From Parabacteroides distasonis (GTDB lineage: Bacteria; Bacteroidota; Bacteroidia; Bacteroidales; Tannerellaceae), in the NCBI GenBank assembly GCA_021531775.1, contig JAFBIU010000002.1, positions 1-64,000 on the forward strand: a DNA stretch of 64,000 nt, written 5' to 3'. The translations under genes were made by a program, and so were the position numbers. Of the stretch, positions 8,201-16,325 are shown in pieces. Under the pieces are notes generated by a model. That model saw only the letters and a list, made by a program, of their open reading frames with translations, did no database searches and was not told the DNA's origin. Position 1 is the stretch's first letter. Every line of letters begins with the position of its first letter.

Positions 8201-9613
8201 CTGGTCGCCACAGCCGATGCTGACCAGGCGCAGCTCTATCTGATTCCCGAAAACCGGGGTACCTATGCGGTGGATCTGATTTCGCTCTTCCCGCGCAACA
8301 CCTTCAAGGGACGGAAGAATGGCTTGCGTGCCGACTTGGCACAGACCTTGGCCGATCTGCATCCACGCTTTGTACGGTTCCCGGGCGGTTGTGTAGCCCA
8401 TGGTGACGGTATCGGCAACATCTACCGTTGGAAACAGACCATCGGTCCGTTGGAGAGCCGCAAGCCGATGCGCAACTTGTGGAACTATCACCAGAGTGTC
8501 GGTTTGGGTTACTTCGAGTATTTCCAATTCTGTGAAGACATCGGGGCAGAACCGGTACCAGTCTTGGCAGCCGGTGTACCCTGCCAGAACTCCAGCTGCG
8601 GAGGTGCCGGTCAGCAGGGAGGTATTCCGATGCATGAGATGGATGCATACATTCAAGATATACTGGATTTGGTGGAATATGCCAACGGGGATCCGGCCAC
8701 CTCGGTCTGGGCACGCAAACGTGCCGAAGCAGGTCATCCGGAGCCTTTCAACCTGAAATACATCGGTATCGGTAACGAAGATCTGATCTCGGATGTGTTC
8801 ACGGAACGCTTCACCCAAATCTACCAGGCTGTCCGGGCTGCCTATCCGGAGATTACCGTGATCGGAACGGTCGGACCCTTCAACGAGGGGAGTGACTATG
8901 AAGCGGGATGGGCTTTGGCGGATCAGTTGCAGGTACCGATTGTGGATGAGCATTACTACCAGACACCGGGTTGGTTCATCCATAACCAACAGTTCTACGA
9001 CCGTTACGACCGCAACCGCTCGAAGGTCTATCTGGGTGAATATGCCTCCCATCTGCCGGGTCGGCCCAACAACATCGAAACGGCCCTGTCGGAGGCGCTC
9101 TACCTGACCCATGTCGAGCGGAATGGTGATGTCGTACACATGAGTTCCTATGCTCCGCTGTTGGCCAAAGAGGGCCACACCCAATGGAATCCGGACCTGA
9201 TCTACTTCAACAACCGGGAGGTCAAGCCAACCGTAGGCTACTATGTACAGCAGCTCTATGGGCAGCATGGCGGAACAGCCTACATCGGCAATCGCCTGGA
9301 GGTAAAGAGTGAGCGGAAGGATGTACAGGTACGTGTGGCTTCCTCTGTCGTACGGGATGCCGAAAGCGGTGATCTGATCGTCAAGTTGGTGAACCTGCTG
9401 CCCGTTGCGGTGACCACCCGTGTGGAGGTGACAGGCGATACCGCCTGGAAACCGATGGCACAACGGATCGTGCTGCAAGGAAAACCGACCGACCAACAGG
9501 CCCGCCCACAGGCAGACCAGTTAGCTGTCGGTGCTGCGTTTGACTGTCCGTTGCCAGCCTATTCCTTCACGATTGTGCGTCTGTCTGCAGCAGACCACCC
9601 TCGGCACGAATAA
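5240..9613 (+). CDS. Secreted GH97-GH51 fusion (alpha-galactosidase/glucosidase plus alpha-L-arabinofuranosidase)
   Basis: This encodes 1457 residues with a signal peptide ending near LSTPLGAQQ. Residues about 25-650 are a GH97 enzyme: N-terminal beta-sandwich, TIM barrel, and IKVDFF with Asp407 at the place of the nucleophile of retaining GH97 alpha-galactosidases. Residues about 655-720 carry fragments of a GH43-like propeller (LAWSSDRTHWQPV, HTTSPDLIHW). Residues about 815-1450 are GH51: ELMGIFFEDINYAADGGLYA at the start, acid/base Glu1180 in GIGNED and probable nucleophile Glu1267 in LGEYA. The two activities would remove terminal galactose and arabinose from the same glycan, for example arabinogalactan. 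The 3' end overlaps the convergent helicase gene by 47 bases. No SusC/D partner is nearby. Exact substrates are not determined by the sequence. Confidence 0.9.
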   Translation: MKNILYVALLVGLSTPLGAQQATVAGPDNRLKVEVFVEKGQPLYSVSYDGNVVLEKSPLGLETSVGDFHRNMTWQGDSIGHIQQTYQLDRIKHSTVHYEANELTCRLTNAKGWPLQIIFRVSNQDIAFRYYLPQTTSTACCVVKREATGFDFPQQTTTFLCPQASPMSGWERTKPSYEEEYTPDEPIGTPSKEGLGYTFPCLFHVEDSHWVLLSETGVDGAYCGGHLGEGSANGLYTLAFPHPGENNGVGSATASIPLPGGTPWRTITVGDNLKPIVETTIPFDVVTPKYEPSIPYQYGRSTWSWILWQDGSINYDDQIKFIDLAAAMGYEYTLVDNWWDTRIGRGRIEELSAYAQSKGVHLFLWYNSNGHWSDAPQGPKQCMNSATARKREMKWLHDIGVKGIKVDFFAGDKQETFKLYEDILSDANEAGLMVVFHGCTLPRGWERMYPNYVGSEAVLASENLVFNQHFDDLEAQNACLHPFIRNTVGCMEFGGVFLNKRLNRTNDGGTIRRTSDLFQLSLAVLFQNPIQNFALAPNNLTEADPVCLDFLRRVPTTWDETRFLEGYPGKYCVLARRKGHQWYVAGINAEASTRRVSLQLPMLAHQTVELYTEGDQGHVQKRNVTLDEKGEVELTIPSNGGALVTFAPEQVYLGAWSASDKANRGGLQLAWSSDRTHWQPVGNGIVYLYSDYGNWGTEKRMFHPQLLQDNEGLWHSWWQVNDREAVLAHTTSPDLIHWTPQSYYPTSEQATRFPLWNYVATAESFTVAGKQVQGQILSAPLSVVENLDRYAEWDRQRQALFSERCEQDPVRFADLQPLEATLRIRPTESKAISPELMGIFFEDINYAADGGLYAELIQNRDFEYDPADKQGQDPAWKADYAWELRTLANASEAGSHFAIDTKDPLHPNNAHFGVWQVNQPNQSALVNSGYDGICVRKGERYDFSLFARMQSGKAGALRVCLMTPDEQVIAESRVAWKGKAWQQQTAELVATADADQAQLYLIPENRGTYAVDLISLFPRNTFKGRKNGLRADLAQTLADLHPRFVRFPGGCVAHGDGIGNIYRWKQTIGPLESRKPMRNLWNYHQSVGLGYFEYFQFCEDIGAEPVPVLAAGVPCQNSSCGGAGQQGGIPMHEMDAYIQDILDLVEYANGDPATSVWARKRAEAGHPEPFNLKYIGIGNEDLISDVFTERFTQIYQAVRAAYPEITVIGTVGPFNEGSDYEAGWALADQLQVPIVDEHYYQTPGWFIHNQQFYDRYDRNRSKVYLGEYASHLPGRPNNIETALSEALYLTHVERNGDVVHMSSYAPLLAKEGHTQWNPDLIYFNNREVKPTVGYYVQQLYGQHGGTAYIGNRLEVKSERKDVQVRVASSVVRDAESGDLIVKLVNLLPVAVTTRVEVTGDTAWKPMAQRIVLQGKPTDQQARPQADQLAVGAAFDCPLPAYSFTIVRLSAADHPRHE

Positions 9614-12600
9614 ACTGAATCAATCGGGAGAAGATGCCACTCTGCTCCAACAGGGGGGAGTGGCCTACCAATACCAACCGTTTGCGGGCGCGCGTCATCA
9701 CCACATTCAACTTACGGTCGATGAAGTCGCCCGCTTCTTCAAATACATGGCTGCAGAGGAAATTGAGCTGGTAGCGTTTCTGAATGGTGAACCCATAAAT
9801 AATCAGATCGCGCTGGCTCCCCTGGTATCGCTCTACCGTATCGATGGTGATCTCCGCCAATGCCGGAATGCCCAACCGGGCCAACGCATGCCGCACGGTT
9901 GCAATCTGGTTCCGATAGGGTACGATGATGCCGATACTCTGTTGGGGATCGAAATGTGCCTGCCAAAGCCGGTAGGTGCGCTCCACCACCTCCGCAATGA
10001 GGTTGGCTTCGACCCCATTCACCTTGTCGGAGGGAGCATCCGTGGGCTGAGGAGCATCCAAGAAGAGTACCCGATGGGTCGCCAAAAGGTGCATGAGCCG
10101 GTCAGACTCCTCTCCCGTCTCGGGCAATACCTCCCGCTGGTGTTCCAAGGGAACCACCTCCAGCCGGTTCTGATAGAAATAGTGGTTCGGGAAGGCGGCA
10201 ATCTCCGGATGCATCCGTCCCTGCCTGACCAACTGATACACCAACGCCGGCTCTTCCCGATACCGTTTCAAGAGCCGTTCGAAGAGCGACAAGCGACAAT
10301 CCTTCAACCCCATCTGCTGCAACAACGGTTCCTGTACAGCTGATTCTACCTCGGTCTGCTGCACCACGGCCGGCAGCTGCTTGTGATCACCAATCAAGAC
10401 AAATTTACGGATGGAGACCTGTTCCTGACAACGGGCCGACAAGAGACCGACAATGTGCGGCTCCAGAATCTGGGAGGCCTCATCAATGATGGCGAGGGTG
10501 AAGCTCTTCATGGACAAGAGCAGACTGCCATTGAGTGCCGAAGTGGTTCCACAGAAGATGCGTGTCTCCTGCACCTGTTGCTTCACCTCCGCCACCTTAC
10601 CACAGCGTGCCACCCGTTTCTGTAACAGGTGATCGTGGTAGGCATCGGCACAACTCAACTCGGATCCGATCCGGACAAAGTCAATCCCCTCCTCGACCAG
10701 TTTGCTGCAAATCTCATCCACGGCACGGTTGGTATAGGACATCAGCAGGATGGAACTGTCGGGTTCCAACAACTCCTCCTTGACTAAATTCAGTAGGGCA
10801 AATGAGGTCTTGCCGGTTCCCGGTGGACCGATCACCAAAAAGCAATCCTCGGCCTGTTTCGCCCGCAGCACCAATTCATCGCATGCCCCGTAGCTACCCA
10901 GCAACTGCTTACGCCTATCTACCCGTGGTTCCCGTTGTGTCAGCAAGAGCTCCTTGCGATCGGCTGTCGTGGTTAAGAAGGTGTGCATGCCCTGGTATAG
11001 GGCACTGTAGGAGGAATCCAGAAAGTCGTGCTCCACCGCCCAACGTAGTTTCGGTTGTGGCAGAAAGAGGCGTCGGTCGGTCTGCGGATTACGTAAGCGT
11101 ACTACAATGCGCTCCTCCAACAGGGAGAGCACAGAGGCACGAAAGACCATGGTCCGGTCGGCATGAGGTTCCGCTCCTTCGGGATAGGTATAGAACACCA
11201 CCACATCCCCCACCCGAAAGTTTGCCCGATCATCTCCCCGGTCGCTTGGCAAGCGTAAGGAGACATCCCGAACAGCCCCCTCTCCTTCCGGTTCCTCAAT
11301 CTGCAGGTCGTAATAGATGTCGCCCGCCTGCTCCTTCTCCTCCAAGGTATGGTTCCAAATCGCAGCAAAGCCGGCATCCTCCTTGCTTTTGTTACCCATC
11401 TTCGAGAGCAAATGCTCCGTCTCGATGAAGCGCAAGAAACGGTAATAATAGGCTCGTTCCAGCTCCGAAGCCTGCCGGACGGGAGTCAGCAACGCCTCCA
11501 GTTGGGGAACCACGTAATCCTTCCAAAGCCGGTCGGCCACCCGTTGCTGTCGCAACTCCTGCACCTCCAGTTCCCCTAACCGGTGGAAACCATCCACAGC
11601 ACACTCCAGCTCCTGATGGGCAATGCCATTCCGAATCCGCAACGCCTCAAAGAGCAGTTTCGGAGCAGGCCCTAATTGCAACAGCCCCTTCTCATACTTG
11701 GAATAGAGCAAGAAGGCATAGAGATGGGTATAGTTCTTTCCATATTGATAATGGAGCAATGCCATGTAGAGCAGCAGCTGGATGTAATGCTTTTCCTGAT
11801 GACGCGGCACTTGCGGATCCGGCAGCGGGGGGAATCCCCCTTTTCCCGACTTCTGTTCGATCAGCAGGTTATAGTCCTGCTGCAACAGGTCCATTCGTCC
11901 CTGGATACCTAACATCTCGCAGAAGAAGGAGGGCTCCAAGAGGAGTTCCTCCCGACGATAGCTCTTCACCTCGTCGGGCAACACCTGATCCAACAACCGC
12001 TCGATGTGCTGTTGCTGTGCCCTTGCTTCGGTATGAAAGGTTCCGTTCAACTGGGAGCAGGCCGCCATCTCCAACGCATTCCGCTGGAAGAAGGAACGAA
12101 TGCTCTCCACATAGGGTTGCGCCTGATGATGGACCGCCTCGTCCAGCAACTGTCCGGCAAAGTTACCCAACAGGATGGCTTCGGAGGTTTGCCTGGGCTT
12201 GATCTTGTTCAGCAGATGGATCAAAGGGGTGGTGGCATAGCTTTCGAAACAGGCTGCTACGGAGGAGATATCCACCAGCAGATCGGGTTCGTAGATGAAC
12301 AGTTCCGGATAGTAGATGCCCTGTTCGATCCGTGGTTTGACCAGATTCAACTGTGTACCCGGATGAAGCCATTCCAACAGGTAGCTCCAATCTCCCAACT
12401 GATACACATCGTCCGACTGGTAAGAGACGGTTAGTGTTTCGCCCGTCTCTTCGCTGGTCACATATAGATACCGTTCGTCCCAACGCTCCACAATGACACG
12501 CAGACGTCCCGCCGCCAAACGACGTTTCAGCCGGGGCATTTCATCCAGCGGGAAACGGCTCTTCAACGCTTGGGGAATGGGTGCCCGGTCGTAGATGAGG

Positions 12601-12926
12601 GAGATGAAGCGACAGAGCATCCTGAGGTCGTAGGGATAGGCACGTTGCAGCTCCTCCTCCGGCAGATCGCGATACTGCCGCAACCGATGGCGCATGTCGT
12701 GCAGGTCATGTGCCAACGAGGCCTCCAGGTCGTAGTACTTCACCAAGTAATCGACCTTGGCAAAGAGTCCGACGAAATGGATGGTGCAGGTAGCCACCCG
12801 CTGATCGACGGCCAACCGGAACAGTTGGGCCATTTCACGATAGCGGCTGACCACCGACGGGTCAGCCGCTATACTATTCAAAGGGGCAAAGAAGTCTGCC
12901 TGAACTTCTGGCGAGAAATGATTCAT
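9567..12926 (-). CDS. Dna2-like nuclease/superfamily 1 helicase
   Basis: This encodes 1119 residues with no signal peptide. Residues about 330-480 hold a Cas4/RecB-like PD-(D/E)XK nuclease core (IQGRMDLLQQDYNLLIEQKS, with Asp and the E-x-K pair). Residues about 690-1110 hold a UPF1/Dna2-type helicase: Walker A VIGPPGTGKTSF with Lys706, Walker B IIDEASQILEP, GDHKQLPAVV, QGRMHPEIAAFPN, and a C-terminal TVERYQGSQRDLIIYG plus NVVMTRARKRLVLVG. Proteins of this type process flaps and broken DNA ends; some are defence effectors, but nothing nearby supports that here. The gene lies 8 bases downstream of a rhodanese gene on the same strand and may be the distal gene of the hydrolase operon, which would be an odd companion. 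Confidence 0.85.
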   Translation of the reverse strand: MNHFSPEVQADFFAPLNSIAADPSVVSRYREMAQLFRLAVDQRVATCTIHFVGLFAKVDYLVKYYDLEASLAHDLHDMRHRLRQYRDLPEEELQRAYPYDLRMLCRFISLIYDRAPIPQALKSRFPLDEMPRLKRRLAAGRLRVIVERWDERYLYVTSEETGETLTVSYQSDDVYQLGDWSYLLEWLHPGTQLNLVKPRIEQGIYYPELFIYEPDLLVDISSVAACFESYATTPLIHLLNKIKPRQTSEAILLGNFAGQLLDEAVHHQAQPYVESIRSFFQRNALEMAACSQLNGTFHTEARAQQQHIERLLDQVLPDEVKSYRREELLLEPSFFCEMLGIQGRMDLLQQDYNLLIEQKSGKGGFPPLPDPQVPRHQEKHYIQLLLYMALLHYQYGKNYTHLYAFLLYSKYEKGLLQLGPAPKLLFEALRIRNGIAHQELECAVDGFHRLGELEVQELRQQRVADRLWKDYVVPQLEALLTPVRQASELERAYYYRFLRFIETEHLLSKMGNKSKEDAGFAAIWNHTLEEKEQAGDIYYDLQIEEPEGEGAVRDVSLRLPSDRGDDRANFRVGDVVVFYTYPEGAEPHADRTMVFRASVLSLLEERIVVRLRNPQTDRRLFLPQPKLRWAVEHDFLDSSYSALYQGMHTFLTTTADRKELLLTQREPRVDRRKQLLGSYGACDELVLRAKQAEDCFLVIGPPGTGKTSFALLNLVKEELLEPDSSILLMSYTNRAVDEICSKLVEEGIDFVRIGSELSCADAYHDHLLQKRVARCGKVAEVKQQVQETRIFCGTTSALNGSLLLSMKSFTLAIIDEASQILEPHIVGLLSARCQEQVSIRKFVLIGDHKQLPAVVQQTEVESAVQEPLLQQMGLKDCRLSLFERLLKRYREEPALVYQLVRQGRMHPEIAAFPNHYFYQNRLEVVPLEHQREVLPETGEESDRLMHLLATHRVLFLDAPQPTDAPSDKVNGVEANLIAEVVERTYRLWQAHFDPQQSIGIIVPYRNQIATVRHALARLGIPALAEITIDTVERYQGSQRDLIIYGFTIQKRYQLNFLCSHVFEEAGDFIDRKLNVVMTRARKRLVLVGHSPLLEQSGIFSRLIQFIRAEGGLLQTDAQS

Positions 12927-12934
12927 GATCTTCC

Positions 12935-13324
12935 TTATTCAGTTTCTATAGGTTTTCCTGCCTTTTCCCATGCCTGGAAACCACCTCGCAGTTCGATCAC
13001 CTCGAACCCGACCTTGCGCATCCAAAGGGCGGCATTGTGGCTCCGTTTGCCACTCTTGCAATAGAGATAATAGCGTTTGGTCTTGTCCAAGCTGTCCAGA
13101 CCCGCTTCAAAGGCCAACGTATCCAGCACATTCAACGAGGCCGCACCGGCCAAATGTCCTGCTGCAAATTCCGAGGGCTTGCGCACATCGAGGCAAACGG
13201 CGATGCTGTCCGTTGTCAGTGCCTCTTCAAAATCATGCGGGGCTAACCGCCGAATGCCATCTTTCGTCTGGCAACCGGTCAGTAGCCCCCACCAACACAA
13301 GCCGGATATCATCCAGTTCTTCAT
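12935..13324 (-). CDS. Rhodanese-like lipoprotein
   Basis: From the ATG at 13324 this encodes 129 residues: signal peptide with lipobox (LLTGC), then a single rhodanese domain with CLDVRKPSEF at the start and an active-site loop YCKSGKRS whose Cys would carry the persulfide. The upstream in-frame start at 13357 would overlap the thioredoxin gene and add non-signal-like residues, so the internal ATG, 7 bases after that gene, is preferred. Rhodaneses transfer sulfane sulfur; periplasmic ones often accompany thioredoxin-like proteins, as here. The exact role is unknown. Confidence 0.85.
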   Translation of the reverse strand: MKNWMISGLCWWGLLTGCQTKDGIRRLAPHDFEEALTTDSIAVCLDVRKPSEFAAGHLAGAASLNVLDTLAFEAGLDSLDKTKRYYLYCKSGKRSHNAALWMRKVGFEVIELRGGFQAWEKAGKPIETE

Positions 13325-13331
13325 GCTGTTT

Positions 13332-13874
13332 TTATTGTTTGTCCAATGTTTTACCAATCGTCTCTACCAACGACTGGAATTCATCCTCCTTGTAGAGACG
13401 CGTCCGCATGATGATCTTGCCATCGCGATCGACCAATACATTCCGAGTAATGCCTGCCTTCTTCAAAGCAAAGCGGGCAAAGATCTCGGCACCCGGATCC
13501 AATCCCAAGGGATAAGTGACACCCACCTGTTTGCCAAACTGGATGACCTTGTCCAACGGTTCGTCCCGATCGACACCGATCAAGACAAAATCGGGATGTT
13601 CCTTGTAACGCTGCCAGATGTCTTTCTCAATAAAAGGCATCTCCTTGCGACAGACACTGCACCACGAAGCGGTGAACTGCAACATCACCACTTTTCCTTT
13701 CAACTCCGACATACGCAAGGTACGGCCATCGGTCAACGTAATGCTGAAGTCGGGACAAGCCTGCCCCTCATACACGATGTAGCCGTTCTCATCCGCTTTC
13801 ACGTCGGACGCCTGCTGTGCCGACAAACCGACACAGCAGAGCAAACAAACCAACATATAGGATAAAATCTTCAT
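13332..13874 (-). CDS. TlpA/ResA-like periplasmic thiol-disulfide oxidoreductase
   Basis: This encodes 180 residues. A signal peptide (LVCLLCCVGLSAQQ) is followed by an AhpC/TSA-type thioredoxin fold from about residue 38 (ACPDFSITLTDGRTLRMSEL), an active site WCSVC near residue 72, and the cis-Pro region GITRNVLVDRDGKI. TlpA-family proteins reduce or exchange disulfides in periplasmic proteins. The gene lies 18 bases after GH127 and 7 bases before the rhodanese gene, so it belongs to the glycosidase operon. GH127 uses a catalytic cysteine with zinc, so a redox partner for secreted Cys enzymes is conceivable, but that is inference. Confidence 0.88.
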   Translation of the reverse strand: MKILSYMLVCLLCCVGLSAQQASDVKADENGYIVYEGQACPDFSITLTDGRTLRMSELKGKVVMLQFTASWCSVCRKEMPFIEKDIWQRYKEHPDFVLIGVDRDEPLDKVIQFGKQVGVTYPLGLDPGAEIFARFALKKAGITRNVLVDRDGKIIMRTRLYKEDEFQSLVETIGKTLDKQ

Positions 13875-13892
13875 CTTATTAATTATAGGCTA

Positions 13893-16307
13893 TTATTCCA
13901 CTTTCCATTCAAACAATCCCGATGAGTATTCGGTCTGCAACTGCATTTCCAGTTTCAAGGCCGACGTTTTCACCGGCTCAAAAGAGACCTCGTTGGGTTC
14001 ACCCTTCAACAGACCATAAGCCGTTTTCGCCACCACGGGTTGCCACTGGCCGGCTGCATCCTTGTAGTAGAGCTTCCAACTTTGCGGCACACGGCAGTCG
14101 CCCCAAGGCGCATCGTCGAACCAATAGACCATCGCACGCGAAACGGTAGCCGGGGCTGCCAAGTCATACACGACCCACTGGGTCGAGTTCTTCTCAGGCC
14201 ACAGACTATAATAAGGTACCGTACGGTCGTTCTCGTCTTTTGGAGACAAGCCATCCTTTACAGCCCGCAACGACTTGACCTGATGGGAAGCCGAAACGGT
14301 TGCCTCGGAAGCCAAGGTCGGTTGCGGTGTCGGTCGGGTCGCATTCATCTCCTGCGGTAACCAGACTGCCATCTCTCCCGAACCACGGTGTGCCCACGCA
14401 TAATAGGGTATCAACGTCAGCGTGACATCCCGCGTGGTTAAGCGTCCCTGCTTGTCGTAGCTCAATGCCTGTGCGGAGGTCTGGATCTGATCCAGTCCAT
14501 ACAGCAAGTCGGGGCTAGATTTCACCGTCAGCTGCGGTTTCTGATTCATCAGCACACTCAACACACTGAAGTCGTTGTCCGGCCATTCTGCACAATAGAC
14601 CACCGGACCCTTCTCGACGGCTACACGCCCCCGATCAGCCTCTACCTTCTGTGAAGCCTTCACCAAACGGGGCTCCATATCGAAGTGAATCTCCACCCGG
14701 TCTCCCTTCTTCCAGTCTCGACGGATCGGCAGATAGCCCTTCTCCAAGGGAGCTTCCACCGGTGTACCGTTGACCTTGACCTGATAATTCAGCTGTTTGT
14801 GATCCACGTAGGTATAAAGACGGCTCGGCACCACCTCGCCCTGTACCCAACCCGGGATACGCACTTTCAACGTGAAGTGCTGCTTGCCCTTCGGGGTCAC
14901 ATCGATCTGTACATCGCCACTCCAGGGATAACCGGTGCTTTGGGTCAACTGCACCTTCTTTCCCTTCACCTGGATGGCTGAGGTATTGCTCATGAAGAGG
15001 TTGACGTAGAGATCCTCGTCGTGTACGGCATAGATATACCCCGGCAACGAGGGAATGAAACGGCAGATGTTGGAAGGACAGCAGGCACAACCAAACCAGG
15101 GCTGGCGCTGATGCTGCCCGATCGACTCCAACGGGTTCGGGTAGAAAAAGGCTCCGCCATCCAACGAAACACCGGAGATCAACCCATTGTACAGGGTGCG
15201 CTCCAACACATCGTAATATTTCGATTCGCCATGCAACAGGAAAAGACGATAGTTCCAATAGACATTGCCAATGGCCGCACAGGTCTCACAATAGGCGGAC
15301 ATATTGGGTAACTCATAATTGGCTCCAAAGGCCTCCCCGTTGTTGGTGGCACCGATACCACCGGTGATGTAGAGTTTCTTCTCCACCACGTTACTCCAGA
15401 TCTTGTCAATCGCATGCACATAGCTGGTATCGCCGGTCAAGGCTGCCACATCGGCCATACCGGAATACATGTAGGCTGCACGAACGGCATGACCTACCGC
15501 TTCATCCTGCTCTACGACAGGTTTGTGTGCCTGGCTGTATTCATCGGTACGCGTTGTATAGCCACGCTTATCCAAAAAGAACTTGGCCAGATTCAGGTAT
15601 TTCTGTTCTCCGGTCACCAGATAGAGTTTGCAGAGACCCATTTCGGCAATCTGATGGCCCGGTACGCGTACGATCTGTCCCGGACGATCGCCGATCGCCT
15701 TTTCCACACAGTCGGCATAGCGGATGGCAATGTCCAAGAAGTTCCGCTTGCCGGTAGCCTGGTAGTGGGCAATGGCCCCTTCGAGCATGTGACCCAGGTT
15801 ATAGAACTCGTGGCTCAGCTCCTCCACCTTCTCCCAACGCTCCGAACCGGCCCACTCATGCGGATGAGCCGGGTTCATGGTACGGGAGGTGTAGAGGTAG
15901 CCATCCGGCTCCTGTGCTGCAGCCACCACCGTCAAGACACTGTCGATGTATTGGTCCAACCGCTTGTCGGGATAGGTCTGCATCAGGTAACTGGCCCCTT
16001 CGATGGTCTTATAAACGTCCGTATCGTCGAACGAATAGCCACCCACCTGGTAGTTGACATCGGGATGGGCTGCCTTGTAAAAATTGTCGTAGCGGCCTGT
16101 CTCCTCGCATTTGCTGAAGGCCAGCGGAATCGTTACCTCCCGACTGGCTTTCAAACGTTGTCCCCAAAATTGGTCTGTCACCTTGACCGAGGTAAACGGA
16201 ACCGGCGTGATGGGGTATCCCCCATCGTGTGTCTGGGCCTGTACACCACCCATCAAACTGGCCATCAAAGCCAAGCCGATCCATTTCATTTGTCTGTTTG
16301 CTTTCAT
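13893..16307 (-). CDS. GH127 beta-L-arabinofuranosidase
   Basis: This encodes 804 residues. The signal peptide ends near GGVQAQ. The family (former DUF1680) is recognised by VTDQFWGQRLKASREVTIPL at the start of the mature protein, the (alpha/alpha)6 barrel, and the zinc/cysteine site: YCETC near residues 337-341 (Glu and Cys ligands) and GCACCPSN near 408-415 (nucleophile and ligand Cys). In characterised members Cys, with zinc bound by Glu and three Cys, is the nucleophile acting on beta-L-arabinofuranosides of hydroxyproline-rich glycoproteins. A C-terminal region (about 670-804) resembles a carbohydrate-binding beta-sandwich. The gene sits 18 bases after GH92 in a glycosidase operon. Some GH127 members have other substrates, so the sugar is not certain. 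Confidence 0.92.
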   Translation of the reverse strand: MKANRQMKWIGLALMASLMGGVQAQTHDGGYPITPVPFTSVKVTDQFWGQRLKASREVTIPLAFSKCEETGRYDNFYKAAHPDVNYQVGGYSFDDTDVYKTIEGASYLMQTYPDKRLDQYIDSVLTVVAAAQEPDGYLYTSRTMNPAHPHEWAGSERWEKVEELSHEFYNLGHMLEGAIAHYQATGKRNFLDIAIRYADCVEKAIGDRPGQIVRVPGHQIAEMGLCKLYLVTGEQKYLNLAKFFLDKRGYTTRTDEYSQAHKPVVEQDEAVGHAVRAAYMYSGMADVAALTGDTSYVHAIDKIWSNVVEKKLYITGGIGATNNGEAFGANYELPNMSAYCETCAAIGNVYWNYRLFLLHGESKYYDVLERTLYNGLISGVSLDGGAFFYPNPLESIGQHQRQPWFGCACCPSNICRFIPSLPGYIYAVHDEDLYVNLFMSNTSAIQVKGKKVQLTQSTGYPWSGDVQIDVTPKGKQHFTLKVRIPGWVQGEVVPSRLYTYVDHKQLNYQVKVNGTPVEAPLEKGYLPIRRDWKKGDRVEIHFDMEPRLVKASQKVEADRGRVAVEKGPVVYCAEWPDNDFSVLSVLMNQKPQLTVKSSPDLLYGLDQIQTSAQALSYDKQGRLTTRDVTLTLIPYYAWAHRGSGEMAVWLPQEMNATRPTPQPTLASEATVSASHQVKSLRAVKDGLSPKDENDRTVPYYSLWPEKNSTQWVVYDLAAPATVSRAMVYWFDDAPWGDCRVPQSWKLYYKDAAGQWQPVVAKTAYGLLKGEPNEVSFEPVKTSALKLEMQLQTEYSSGLFEWKVE

Positions 16308-16325
16308 AGAAGTTGTATAAGTTTG

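Noticed and set aside
8108-9496. Minus-strand open frame of 462 codons
   Set aside because: Antisense to the GH51 half of the fusion enzyme; no domain match.
9567-12926. Dna2-like helicase as part of a defence system
   Set aside because: Neighbours are glycosidases and redox proteins; no other defence gene is near.
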